Assembly: GCA_026004875.1 (NCBI GenBank)
Contig: BPJZ01000010.1
Coordinates: forward strand, 1-64,000
From: Candidatus Poribacteria bacterium
GTDB lineage: Bacteria > Poribacteria > WGA-4E > GCA-2687025
Direction of reading: 5' to 3'
Length of the DNA stretch: 64,000 nt
The position numbers were made by a program, and so were the translations under genes. Positions 1-8,654 of this stretch are shown here, one piece after another. Below the pieces are notes generated by a model. It searched no databases and had not been told where the DNA came from. It saw nothing but the letters and a program-made list of their open reading frames with translations. Numbering within the stretch: position 1 is the first letter of the stretch; every line of letters begins with the position of its first letter.

Positions 1-5
1 CGATC

Positions 6-1655
6 TTGGTCGGCACCTGGTCGTTGGGGACGCCTCCTCAATCCCGATTGGGCGACGGAGGAGCCCGGGTGCTCTATTCCGTCTGCGATGGTATCGACAC
101 CGGCGGCTGGCGGGCCGTCTTTCGACCGATCGAGGAGGCCTATCACGTCTGGATCACCTATGGCACCCGTCCGATTCGCAATCCAGCAAGCGGCCGCGTG
201 GAGGAGGTTGAAGTGCTTCTCATCGAAGCCTCGATGATCCATCCGGCGCGGCTGGCCTACTACAAAGGCACCATCTACCAACGCTTTGGGATTCCCTCTG
301 GGAACTACGAGCATATCGGCGACTATGAACACTGGTTCCGAATCGCCGAGCCGGCCTACGAAGCGGTTCTCGCCCTGGCGGGGGATTCGGATGAAATCTA
401 CCTCCTCTCCCATGAGTACATGGGGATGTCCACAGCGCTGAAGGCGATCCTCGAGGGGGAGCCGAACGTTTACACAATTTTTTATGCCCACGAGGTGGCG
501 ACCGTTCGCCCGCTGGTCGAGAACCATCCGGGCCACGACACCCGATTTTACAACGCGATGTGGCAGGCCCAGGCCCAAGGACGCTATTTGGAGGAGGTCT
601 TCGGGAGCCAGTGGGGACAGTACAAGCACGCGCTGGTTAGTCGGGCCTTTCACTGCGATCAAATCTTTGCCGTTGGCGATCAGGTGGTGGAGGAGCTCCG
701 CTTCCTGGGACCGGAGTTTGAGCGCGCCCCGATCCGGCTGGTGTACAACGGCATTCCCGCAACCGAGATCACGCTTGAGGAGAAGCGGGCCTCCAAGCGG
801 AGGTTACAGCAGTACTGTCCAGAACCTCCTGGGCTTTTGGCCGGACTACGTCTTCACACACGTCACGCGGTTGGTCATCAGCAAGGCGCTCTGGCGGGAC
901 ATTCGCGTTCTGGAGCACCTGGACGCCCGTTTGGCCCACGCTGGGAAGACGGCGGTCTTTTTCGTGCTCTCCTCGGAGATCGGCGGAGGGCGCCCGCCGG
1001 AGGCGATCCGTCGGATCGAGGCCGAGTACGGCTGGCCGGTGCACCACCGGGAAGGGTACCCCGATCTGGTCGGGAACGAGATCGGCTTTTATCAGACGGT
1101 GGCGGCGTTCAACGGCCGAGCGCGAGCGATCCAGGTGGTGTTTGTCAAACCAGTTTGGCTGGTCCCCGCGAGCGGTGCGGCGAGCGAATGCCCGCCGAGA
1201 TGGAGTTTATGGACATCCGGAGGGGCTCCGACGCGGAGTTTGGTCAATCTATCTACGAGCCGTTTGGGATCGCCCAACTGGAGCCGCTGGGCTTTGGCGG
1301 CATCTGTGTCCCGTCCAACATCTGCGGCTGCGTAGGGTTCCTGGCTCGTACGGTGAACTTGGAGGAGTTCCCCAACGCGATCGTCGCCGACTATACGACG
1401 CTCGGGGGCGGTTACATGGGGGTCGAGGCGGTCCTTCAGATCGGCTGGGCCGAACGGGACGCGATCGAGCGGAGAAACTCCGTCGAGGTGGCTGCCCAAC
1501 TTTTCGAGCGACTCCCAAAGGACGAGGCGGAAGAGGCCGCCCGGCTCCGAGAGGGCTTCAAGGCCGCCGCTCAGATGGGTTGGGACGTAGTCGTTCGGGA
1601 CTACTTCTTGCCTGGGCTCCGCGCGGCCAAGCAACGTCGGGAGGAGCGCTCCTGA
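6..1655 (+). CDS. Glycogen synthase-type glycosyltransferase, 5' partial, frame-broken
   Basis: Likely elongates alpha-1,4-glucan from a nucleotide sugar in the cytoplasm, using the GT3/GT5-like GT-B fold. The N-terminal half has family features such as HEYMG and FYAHEVATVRP. The C-terminal half has the donor-site motif FGQSIYEPFGIAQLEPL followed by CVPSNICGC. The frame is lost and regained: extra bases are implied in CC at 819-820, AAA at 1147-1149 and CCCC at 1164-1167. Removing all three gives one continuous protein reading VNQFGWSRERCG before MPAEMEFMD. The true start is probably upstream of the window, since the TTG at 6 lies in already conserved sequence. A glucan phosphorylase on the opposite strand at 5.1-7.7 kb suggests glycogen storage and use. 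The family is secure; the exact donor (UDP- or ADP-glucose) is not. Confidence 0.75.
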   Translation: MVGTWSLGTPPQSRLGDGGARVLYSVCDGIDTGGWRAVFRPIEEAYHVWITYGTRPIRNPASGRVEEVEVLLIEASMIHPARLAYYKGTIYQRFGIPSGNYEHIGDYEHWFRIAEPAYEAVLALAGDSDEIYLLSHEYMGMSTALKAILEGEPNVYTIFYAHEVATVRPLVENHPGHDTRFYNAMWQAQAQGRYLEEVFGSQWGQYKHALVSRAFHCDQIFAVGDQVVEELRFLGPEFERAPIRLVYNGIPATEITLEEKRASKRRLQQYCPEPPGLLAGLRLHTRHAVGHQQGALAGHSRSGAPGRPFGPRWEDGGLFRALLGDRRRAPAGGDPSDRGRVRLAGAPPGRVPRSGRERDRLLSDGGGVQRPSASDPGGVCQTSLAGPRERCGERMPAEMEFMDIRRGSDAEFGQSIYEPFGIAQLEPLGFGGICVPSNICGCVGFLARTVNLEEFPNAIVADYTTLGGGYMGVEAVLQIGWAERDAIERRNSVEVAAQLFERLPKDEAEEAARLREGFKAAAQMGWDVVVRDYFLPGLRAAKQRREERS

Positions 1656-1658
1656 GGG

Positions 1659-2444
1659 CTATTCCATTCCCAGGCGACTGAGATAGCCCTTTTCCTGAAC
1701 AATTCGGAACATCCAGGCGAAAAAGGCCGCGCCGAAAGCTAAATAGATCAGGTCCAGGAGGAACGCCGTCGCCAGGAGCCGACCTTCGACGGCGCCGGTG
1801 GTCAAGGCCGCCCGCATCCCCTCAAAGACATAGGTCGAGGGCAGAAGTCGGGAAAACACCTGCGCACCGGCAGGGAGCGCCTCAAGAGGATAAAAGACCG
1901 CCGAAAACGGTTGAAGGAGAAACGGCACCCCCCAAACGAGCGCCTCTGCCGCCTGTCCGTAGCGGAGAATAATCGCCATCGTCACCATGCCGACCGCCCA
2001 CCCAAACAACAGCAGGCAGGCAACAAAAGGCACCAACGCCAACCCCATCGTCCAGATGTTAAAGGCATAAAAGAGGTAGGCCAACGACCCTAATACGGCC
2101 AACGTCAGCGTCGCCTTGATGATCCCCATCAGCGAAGTGGCCAGAAGGTACTCCCCCATGCTCAGCGGGGAGAGGAAGACGTTCAGAACGTTTCGAACCC
2201 AAATCTCCTCGTGCAACGAAAGAGTGATCGCCTGCTGGGAGCGATAGAGGATGTCCCAGAAGATGACTCCTCCCAGGAGCCACCCGACCCCAAGGGGGAT
2301 CTCATGTTCCTGAAGATATCGGGTCAAAAACCCCCAAACGAGCAGGTCCATCACCGGCCAGAAGAAGACTTCTCCGGCACGGGCGAGGCTCCGACGATAC
2401 AAGAAGAGGTGGCGCACAACGATCGCCGCGACTCGAAGGCCCAC
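1659..2444 (-). CDS. ABC-2 type transporter permease
   Basis: Membrane subunit of an ABC exporter, 261 residues, with about six hydrophobic segments (for example around VFFWPVMDLLVWGFL, VLGSLAYLFYAF and LIYLAFGAAFFAWMF). The ABC-2 signature region is near the C-terminal half (FLLQPFSAVFYPLEALPAGAQ). The start is GTG at 2444. Its ribosome site GGAGGA lies in the last codons of the upstream ATPase gene, whose stop is 5 bases away, so the two are translationally coupled. This class of two-gene exporter moves lipids, glycans or drugs; the sequence does not show which. Confidence 0.85.
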   Translation of the reverse strand: MGLRVAAIVVRHLFLYRRSLARAGEVFFWPVMDLLVWGFLTRYLQEHEIPLGVGWLLGGVIFWDILYRSQQAITLSLHEEIWVRNVLNVFLSPLSMGEYLLATSLMGIIKATLTLAVLGSLAYLFYAFNIWTMGLALVPFVACLLLFGWAVGMVTMAIILRYGQAAEALVWGVPFLLQPFSAVFYPLEALPAGAQVFSRLLPSTYVFEGMRAALTTGAVEGRLLATAFLLDLIYLAFGAAFFAWMFRIVQEKGYLSRLGME

Positions 2445-2448
2445 CGCT

Positions 2449-3213
2449 TCAGTCCTCCTCGGGTTGCTGAGTGTCCACCAGGACGCCGCCGCGCGCGATT
2501 CGGATGAAGACGTCTTCCAGGGATCGGCTTCGGGCGCGTCGGATCACCTCCTTAGGGGTACCGCTGGCGATCACCTTTCCTCTGGAGAGGAAGAGCAGCC
2601 GATCGCAGACCAGCTCCACTTCACGCATGTTGTGAGAGGTGTAGACCATCGTTACGCCCCGTTCTTTTTGGATGTGGAGGAGCGTTGAGCGGACCTTTTC
2701 GGCGATGTCCGGGTCCAGACTGGCGGTCGGCTCGTCCAGGAATAGCACTTCAGGATCGTTCAGGAAGGCCTTACAGAGGTTGACCCGCGTCTGCTGACCG
2801 GAGGAGAGGGCGCCGGTGATCTGGTGGAGCACCTGAGGGATTTCGAACAGTTCTAAGAGGGCCTCGATGCGCTTTCGGGGGCGTCGGATTCCGTATAACC
2901 AGGCGAAGACAGTTAGGTTCTCAAGGACGGTAAGGTTGCTGGGCAGGGCGACGTAGGCCGAGGAGAAGTTCACCCGTTGGAGGATCTCCCGCCGGTGGCG
3001 CCGGATATCCATTCCAAGGATGCGGACCGTTCCGGCGGTCGGGGTGGTCAGGCCCAACATCATCTGGATCGTCGTGGTCTTTCCGGCGCCGTTGGGGCCG
3101 AGGAGGCCTAGAATCTCCCCCCGTTGGACAGAGAAGCTCAGGTTGTCCACGGCGACCAGGTCTCCAAAGCGCTTGGTCAGCCCTTCCACCTGAATCACGG
3201 TCGCATCGGACAT
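2449..3213 (-). CDS. ABC transporter ATP-binding protein
   Basis: Cytoplasmic ATPase that drives the permease encoded just downstream. It is 254 residues from the ATG at 3213. That start has a near-perfect ribosome site (GGAGGTGATCCC); the open frame extends 15 codons further upstream, but without support. Walker A is GPNGAGKTTT, the signature is LSSGQQTRVNL (SSGQQ in place of the usual SGGQ, as in ABC-2/DrrA-type exporters), Walker B is VLFLDEPTASLDPD and the H-loop is in YTSHNMREVE. The DrrA/CcmA-like pattern fits export. The two genes form a short operon transcribed away from the aminotransferase at 3.4 kb. Confidence 0.9.
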   Translation of the reverse strand: MSDATVIQVEGLTKRFGDLVAVDNLSFSVQRGEILGLLGPNGAGKTTTIQMMLGLTTPTAGTVRILGMDIRRHRREILQRVNFSSAYVALPSNLTVLENLTVFAWLYGIRRPRKRIEALLELFEIPQVLHQITGALSSGQQTRVNLCKAFLNDPEVLFLDEPTASLDPDIAEKVRSTLLHIQKERGVTMVYTSHNMREVELVCDRLLFLSRGKVIASGTPKEVIRRARSRSLEDVFIRIARGGVLVDTQQPEED

Positions 3214-3391
3214 GGGATCACCTCCGGGGAGAAGGGGCGCTTTTCGAATTGTAGGCACAACGCAGCAAGGTCTTCAAGATGGGCCCTGGAACAGCGGTAA
3301 AGGCTTCTTCTAGCCTTGGCTTGACGGCCCCGGAGGGAGACGGTTAGCGTTAAGGCGGAGCCGCAACGGTCTATCCCAAGGAGCCTGTGCC

Positions 3392-4563
3392 GTGAAGAAG
3401 CACCGTCTTTACACCCCAGGGCCGACGCCGATTCCTCCGGAAGCTCAGGCGGCGATGGCCCAGCCGATCGACTATCACCGCGCGGAGCCGTTTATGAACC
3501 TTCTTCGGGAGGTTTCAGGCCGACCTTCGGTATGTCCTGAGCACCCGCTCGCCGATAGCCGTATTGGCCTCTACCGGCACCGGAGCGATGGAATGCGCGG
3601 TGGTCAACTGCTTCTCACCGGGGGATCGGGTACTGGCCATCCAGAGCGGTAAGTTTGGCGAACCGATGGGTCGAGATCGCTCGGGCTTTTGGGCTGGAGA
3701 CCGTCGTCCTGGAGCTGGAATGGGGGGCAGAGTGTGGACCCCTCGGAGGTGGAACGGCTGCTCCAGAAACACCCCCGACACCAAGGGGGGTGCTGGCGAC
3801 ACTCTGCGAGACCTCGACCGGTGCGCTTCACGATATTGAGGCTCTCGCCCCAGATCACTCGGAGCTCTGAAGCCCTCTTAATCGTGGACGCGGTGAGCGC
3901 CCTGGGCGCCGACCGCCTGTACATGGACGCCTGGGGGGTGGACGTGGTGGTCTCCTGCTCTCAGAAGGGGCTGATGACGCCGCCGGGATTAGGGCTGTGC
4001 GCCGTTGGCCCGCGCGCGCTGGAGCGGATGCTGACCGCTCGACTGCCGAAGTACTATTGGGACCTTCGCCGGTACCTGGACAGTTTAGAGAAGGACACCA
4101 CCCCATTTACGCCGGCGGTTTCTCTGTGGTACGGCCTTCGGGAGGCGCTTCGGGCGGTGCGACGAGAAGGGATCGAGGCGGTCTTTGCTCGACACGCGCG
4201 GTTGGCCGCGGCGACCCGCGTCGCCGTCAAAGAGCTGGGACTAGGGCTGTTCCCGCAGCATCCGGCGAACACTCTGACGGCGATTCGCCTGCCGGCGGAG
4301 GTGGACGGGAAGCGACTGGTTCGACACCTGCGGGGAGCGGTACGGGATGGTCTTTGCGGGCGGGCAGGCCCACCTAGCCCGGACGAATCGTCCGGATCGC
4401 TCATCTAGGATGGATGGACGACTTCGACGCACTGGCCGCCGTTGCAGCGCTGGAGCGAGGGCTTTTTGATCTGGGTTATCCGGTGCGCATCGGGGCTGGG
4501 GTTTCTGCTGCCCAGACGGTGCTCGCCCAAAGTGGGGTGGAATCGGCTTTGGGTGGAGGTTGA
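3392..4563 (+). CDS. Class V aminotransferase (serine/alanine-glyoxylate type), frame-broken
   Basis: PLP-dependent aminotransferase of the serine-pyruvate/alanine-glyoxylate group. It starts at ATG 3392 with LYTPGPTPIPPEA, the usual substrate-binding N-terminus. The protein then runs through all three frames: TGTGAMECAVVNCFSPGDRVLAI, then RWVEIARAFGLE, then LIVDAVSALGADRLYMDAWGVDVVVSCSQKGL. The last contains the PLP-binding Lys in SQKGL. The end is YGMVFAGGQ and VRIAHLGWMDDFDALAAVAALE, stopping at TGA 4561-4563. Near 3760-3780 both a C-run and a G-run seem one base too long; correcting both gives KHPDTKGVLATLCETSTG. About five indels are needed, the densest cluster in the window. This could be a genuine pseudogene, but the conserved sense of every segment favours read errors. 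Confidence 0.7.
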
Positions 4564-4565
4564 GG

Positions 4566-5144
4566 GTGGATCGTTCGGCGTGGGCGCTCATTCTCAGCGC
4601 TCTGGCCCTTTTGCTTTCTCTGCTCCACTGGGCGCTGGACTGGTGGAGCGAGGGATCCCTGGGACGTCGGCGGCGGAGCCGCCACCGCCGGCCGGTGCTG
4701 GAGGCGGAGTTTCTCGCAGAGGGGACCAACTGTTTTGTCTTTCGCGGGGGTTCGACGTTGGTGTTCGTCTCGTTCCGGGTTTACAACCGGAGCGAGCAGC
4801 GAGCGGCGACGGTGGCCAGCGTTCGGGCGCAGCTCCGGAGTCGGCGACAGTGGCACGATCTGGAAGTCTACCCGACGGAGCACGCGGCCATCTTCGGGAG
4901 CTTGGTTCGCAACGCGCTCCCGGTGAACCTCAAACCCGGCGCGTATGAAGATTTTTATGAGGTCTATCAACTCCCCCATCTGTTGGACCGGACGACGGCC
5001 CGCGTCCGCGTTCGGGTAGTGGACTACTCCGGGGCCGAGGCGCGGGCGGAGGACACCATCACCCACCGGCTTGACGACCGAGCGCCGCTGGACATCCTTT
5101 TCCAGACGCTTGAGATACGCTCCGCCGACGACTACGCCCAGTGA
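4566..5144 (+). CDS. Membrane-anchored protein of unknown function
   Basis: I do not recognise this family. The 192-residue product begins with one transmembrane helix (AWALILSALALLLSLLHWALDWW), then a basic patch RRRRSRHRR. A soluble domain rich in beta-like segments follows (TLVFVSFRVYNRSEQRAATV, ARVRVRVVDYSGAEA). The basic patch after the helix suggests the soluble part stays in the cytoplasm, though this is weak. Start GTG 4566 is preferred because GGTGGAGG ends 6 bases upstream; a TTG at 4560 overlaps the aminotransferase stop. The 3' end overlaps the convergent phosphorylase gene by 13 bases. Confidence 0.6.
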   Translation: MDRSAWALILSALALLLSLLHWALDWWSEGSLGRRRRSRHRRPVLEAEFLAEGTNCFVFRGGSTLVFVSFRVYNRSEQRAATVASVRAQLRSRRQWHDLEVYPTEHAAIFGSLVRNALPVNLKPGAYEDFYEVYQLPHLLDRTTARVRVRVVDYSGAEARAEDTITHRLDDRAPLDILFQTLEIRSADDYAQ

Positions 5145-7733
5145 ACCATCCCGAGGGCCATCGGGTCGTCCAGGTCGGGATGGACGGGGAAGATCCGCGC
5201 CGTCACGCCGACGTGGCCGCTGAAGGTCGAGGTGAACTCTCCGACGAAGACGGCCCGTCCCTCTTGGCTTTGTGCGGGGTCGAACTTCAGAGTGGTATAG
5301 GTCACCTCCTCAAGCGGTGCAGCAACTTCGGTGGGGCTCATCCGCCCGACGGCGATCTGAACGGTTACCTCTTCGGGTGAGAGTCCTGCCAGGTCCACGA
5401 CCACGCGGGCCGGGAATGGGGGGTTCCAGCAACGACTACCTCTCCGGCTTGGACCTCCACCTGCTGGATGGCGACGCGCTCCCAGGCGGCGCGGACGCGC
5501 TCCCGCCAGGCGCCCAGTTCGCGGGCGCGCTGCCAGCCGTTTTCGGCCAATCGGGCCCGGCGCTGAGCAACAGGGAGGTACGCCTGCTCCAGGTAGTCGA
5601 TCAACCATGCGATGGGTGTTGAACTGAGGCGCAAGGAATCGGATCGAATGCTTCATCCGTTCCACCCAGGCGCGGGGGACACCATCGGGTCCGCGTTGAT
5701 AGAACATCGGGACCACCTCCCGTTCCAGGAGGGCGTAGAGGGCGTTGGCGTCCAGGCGGTCGGCCTCCGGCTCTGGGAGGGAGTCGGTTTGGCGTCCGTC
5801 GCCGATCGCCCATCCGATGGGAATGCCGGCGCGTCGAGCTTCGCGATAGGCTTCATCCCACCAGCCGTCCAGGACGCTTAGGTTGAGGACGCCGTTGAGG
5901 GCGGCCTTCATGCCGCTGGTGCCGCTGGCTTCGTTGGGGCGGCGAGGGGTGTTCAACCACACATCACAGCCGGCGACCAGCAGCTGCGCCAAGTAGATGT
6001 CGTAGTTTTCCAGGAAGACAATTCGTTTGCGAAGCGGCTCCTGACGGGCAAACTGGACCAGCCGCTGGATCAGTTGTTTCCCCGCGTCGTCGGCGGGATG
6101 GGCCTTTCCGGCGACGATCAGCTGAACCGGCCGATCGGGATCGGTGAGGATCCGGGTTAGCCGATCCGGATCGGTCAGCAGCAGCAGGAGCCGTTTGTAC
6201 GGAGCGGCGCGGCGGGCGAACCCGATCGTGAGCGCTTCGGTGTCCAAGACCTCAGAAGCGGCCTGCAGTTCGGCAGGGTCGGCGTGGGCCCGATGGAGCT
6301 TTGTCGGACGAGGCGGCGACGGGTGGCGTTGAACCAGGTGCTCCCGCGCGCGCTCGTGCGCCTTCCACAGCTCCGAGGCGGGGATATTGTCAATTCGCTC
6401 CCAGGCTTCGGGGCGATGGGGCTCTTCACGCCAGCGCAGGCCTAGGTACGAGTCGTACAGCTCCGCCATCTCGACGGCGACCCAGGTGGAGACGTGGACA
6501 CCGTTGGTGATGTGCCGGATGGGAACCTCCTCCTCGGGGACCTCCCCATAAGCGGACTGCCAGAGGCCGCGGGAGACGTGGCCGTGCAGCTCGCTGACGC
6601 CGTTGGCGTAGGTAGAGGTGCGCAGGGCAAAGATCGTGCTGCCAAAGCCCCCTTCTCCAGGGCGGACCTGCCCCAGTGCCAACAGCTCCTTGGTTGAAAG
6701 CCCCATCTCCTCCATATAGGGGGCGAAGGTGGTACTCCAGCAGGTCGGTCGCATAGATTTTGTTCCCTGCCGGAACGGGCGTGTGGGTCGTGAAGACGTT
6801 ACTGCCGCGCACCGCCTCCAAAGCTGCAGAGAGAGGAAGCCCCTCGTCGACGACTAGCTGCCGAATGCGCTCGATCGAAAGGAAGGCGGCGTGGCCCCTC
6901 GTTCATGTGATAGACTTCGGGCTCCATACCCATTGCGCGCAAGGCGCGGGACGCCTCCGATTCCCAAGACGATCTCTTGAGAGAGCCGATGGTGATCGTC
7001 GCCGCCGTAAAGCCGATCGGTGATCGAGCGCAGATGCGGGGGGTTCTCGGGGATGTTGGTGTCCAGAAGGAAGAGGGGCACGATTCCCACCTCCACCCTC
7101 CAGACGGCGGCACGGGTGCGCTCTCCGCCGACCAGCACCTCCACCAGGAGCGGGGAGCCGTCCTCCTGGACGACCTGTCGCATCGGGAGGATCGCTGGGT
7201 CGTTGAAGGGGTACCCTTCGATCTGCCAGCCGTCCAGGGAGAGCCGTTGTTGGAAGTATCCTCGGTGGGTAGAACAGCCCGACCCCAACCAGCGGGATCC
7301 CCAGATCGCTGGCCGTCTTCAGGTGGTCTCCAGCCAACACTCCCAAGCCGCCAGAGTAGATCGCAAACCATTCGGCCAGGCCAAATTCTGCACAGAAGTA
7401 GGCGACCAAAGGGCGAGTCTGTTGACGGGGATGGGCTCGCTGGAACCAGGTCTGCCGGCTCCGATAGGCTTCAAAGGCGGCCAGTTCCCGCTGAAGACGG
7501 AACCGAAGCGCCTCGTCTTGAACGAGCGCGTCGTACTCTGAGGGGGGGATGCGGCTGAGGATGGCGAGGGGGTTGTGATTCGTCTCCGCCCAGAGCTCCG
7601 GGTTCAATCCACGGTACAACTCCCGCGCTGAGTGGTTCCAATGCCACCAGAGGTTTCGCGCCAGCGTATCCAGTCCTTGAAGCGGTTCCGGAATGCGCGG
7701 CAAACTCCGAAACGAACGGAGCGGACGCTTCAC
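5132..7733 (-). CDS. glgP: Alpha-glucan (glycogen/maltodextrin) phosphorylase, frame-broken
   Basis: Releases glucose-1-phosphate from stored alpha-glucan, a PLP enzyme of family GT35. The N-terminus ARNLWWHWNHSARELYRGLNPELW and CAEFGLAEWFAIYSGGLGVLAGDHLKTASDLG are typical of the shorter thermophile/archaeal-type phosphorylases. Later come FTTHTPVPAGN, IRHITNGVHVSTWV, FARRAAPYKR and the active-site region RRPNEASGTSGMKAALNG followed by SVLDGWWDEAY. These segments sit in different frames, with breaks near 7265, 6905-6930, 6740, 5625 and 5420. One protein of about 865 residues results if they are joined, the usual length for this subfamily. The start is GTG 7733 behind GGAGGAGG. It pairs functionally with the glycogen synthase-type gene at the window start. 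Confidence 0.8.
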
Positions 7734-7870
7734 CGACCTCCTCCCTTTCCGTTGAGCGAGTGAGATGGTCTTAGACGTCGCACTTTGCGGAGCTCACCGT
7801 TCCTTCTGTCGCGCCGAGTTCTTAGAATGTACAAGAAACTCCCTTCAGAGTCATTCAGGAGGTTTCGGAG

Positions 7871-8654
7871 ATGGGCACACTCAAAGAGTTCTTCGACGAG
7901 AACGGGTACGTCAAGGTCGAGGGCGCGATTACCGGCGAGCTGCTCCAGCGGGTCCAGGGGGAGGTAGACGCGATGATCGAGCGCTGTTTGCGCGCCGGAC
8001 GTCGACTAGAAGCCCATTGGGGCGGCCCCTGGCGGGAAAAGATTCAGGTGGAGGGGGACAAGCAATCGCGAAGCGTGCTCTCCATCCATAAGGTGCACTA
8101 CCACTCGGCGCTGTTGGCCCAACTAATTTTTCATCCGAACATCGTGGACCCGGTCGCGGAGGTGATCGGCTCGGAGAACGTCCCAGCTCCACCACACCCT
8201 GATGCACGCGAAGCCGCCTCAGATCGGCGCTGCCTTTCCGATGCACCAGGACTACGACTACTTTCCCCACCGACTGAACACAATGGTTGCCGCGACGCTG
8301 TACTTGGACGACGCGGACCCTTCCAACGGGTGCCTTCACGTGATTCCAGGCAGCCACCGATGGGGCTACATTCCCCACGTTCACGAGGGTTCCCACCATC
8401 TGCCGCCGGAGGAGTACCCTTTGGAAATGGGAACGCCGGTGCCGATGCGGGCTGGCGACCTGCTGATTTTCAGCTACCTCACCGTGCACGGCTCGACGCC
8501 GAACACTTCGGACCGGTGGCGCCGGATGCTGCTCTTTGAGTACCGTTCGCCGTTGGATTCTCGAGTGACCGATCCAGAAGGAGCCGTCGGAGAAGGGATC
8601 ATCGTTCGGGGAGTCCATCCGAACCCGGTCCCGCGTGAGGGAGAGCGCTACTAG
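7871..8654 (+). CDS. Phytanoyl-CoA dioxygenase (PhyH) family protein, frame-broken
   Basis: Fe(II)/2-oxoglutarate-dependent oxygenase, double-stranded beta-helix fold. N-terminal FFDENGYVKVEGAI is the standard PhyH opening. The iron ligands appear as HQDYD (His and Asp) and the distal His in TVHGSTPNTSDRWRRML, followed by the Arg that would bind 2-oxoglutarate. The frame breaks at CCC 8182-8184; removing one C gives SENVQLHHTLMHAKPPQ. Start ATG 7871 follows AGGAGGTTTCGGAG. The stop overlaps the start of hypF (TAGTG), so the two are coupled. The substrate cannot be read from sequence; many members act on small secondary metabolites rather than phytanoyl-CoA. A second member lies at 25.8-26.6 kb. 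Confidence 0.8.

Noticed and set aside
3765-3785. CACCCCC...GGGGGTG inverted repeat, at first taken for another palindromic element
   Set aside because: Removing one C and one G restores the aminotransferase reading KHPDTKGVLATL, so the match is coding sequence plus two homopolymer errors; the loop also differs from the family.
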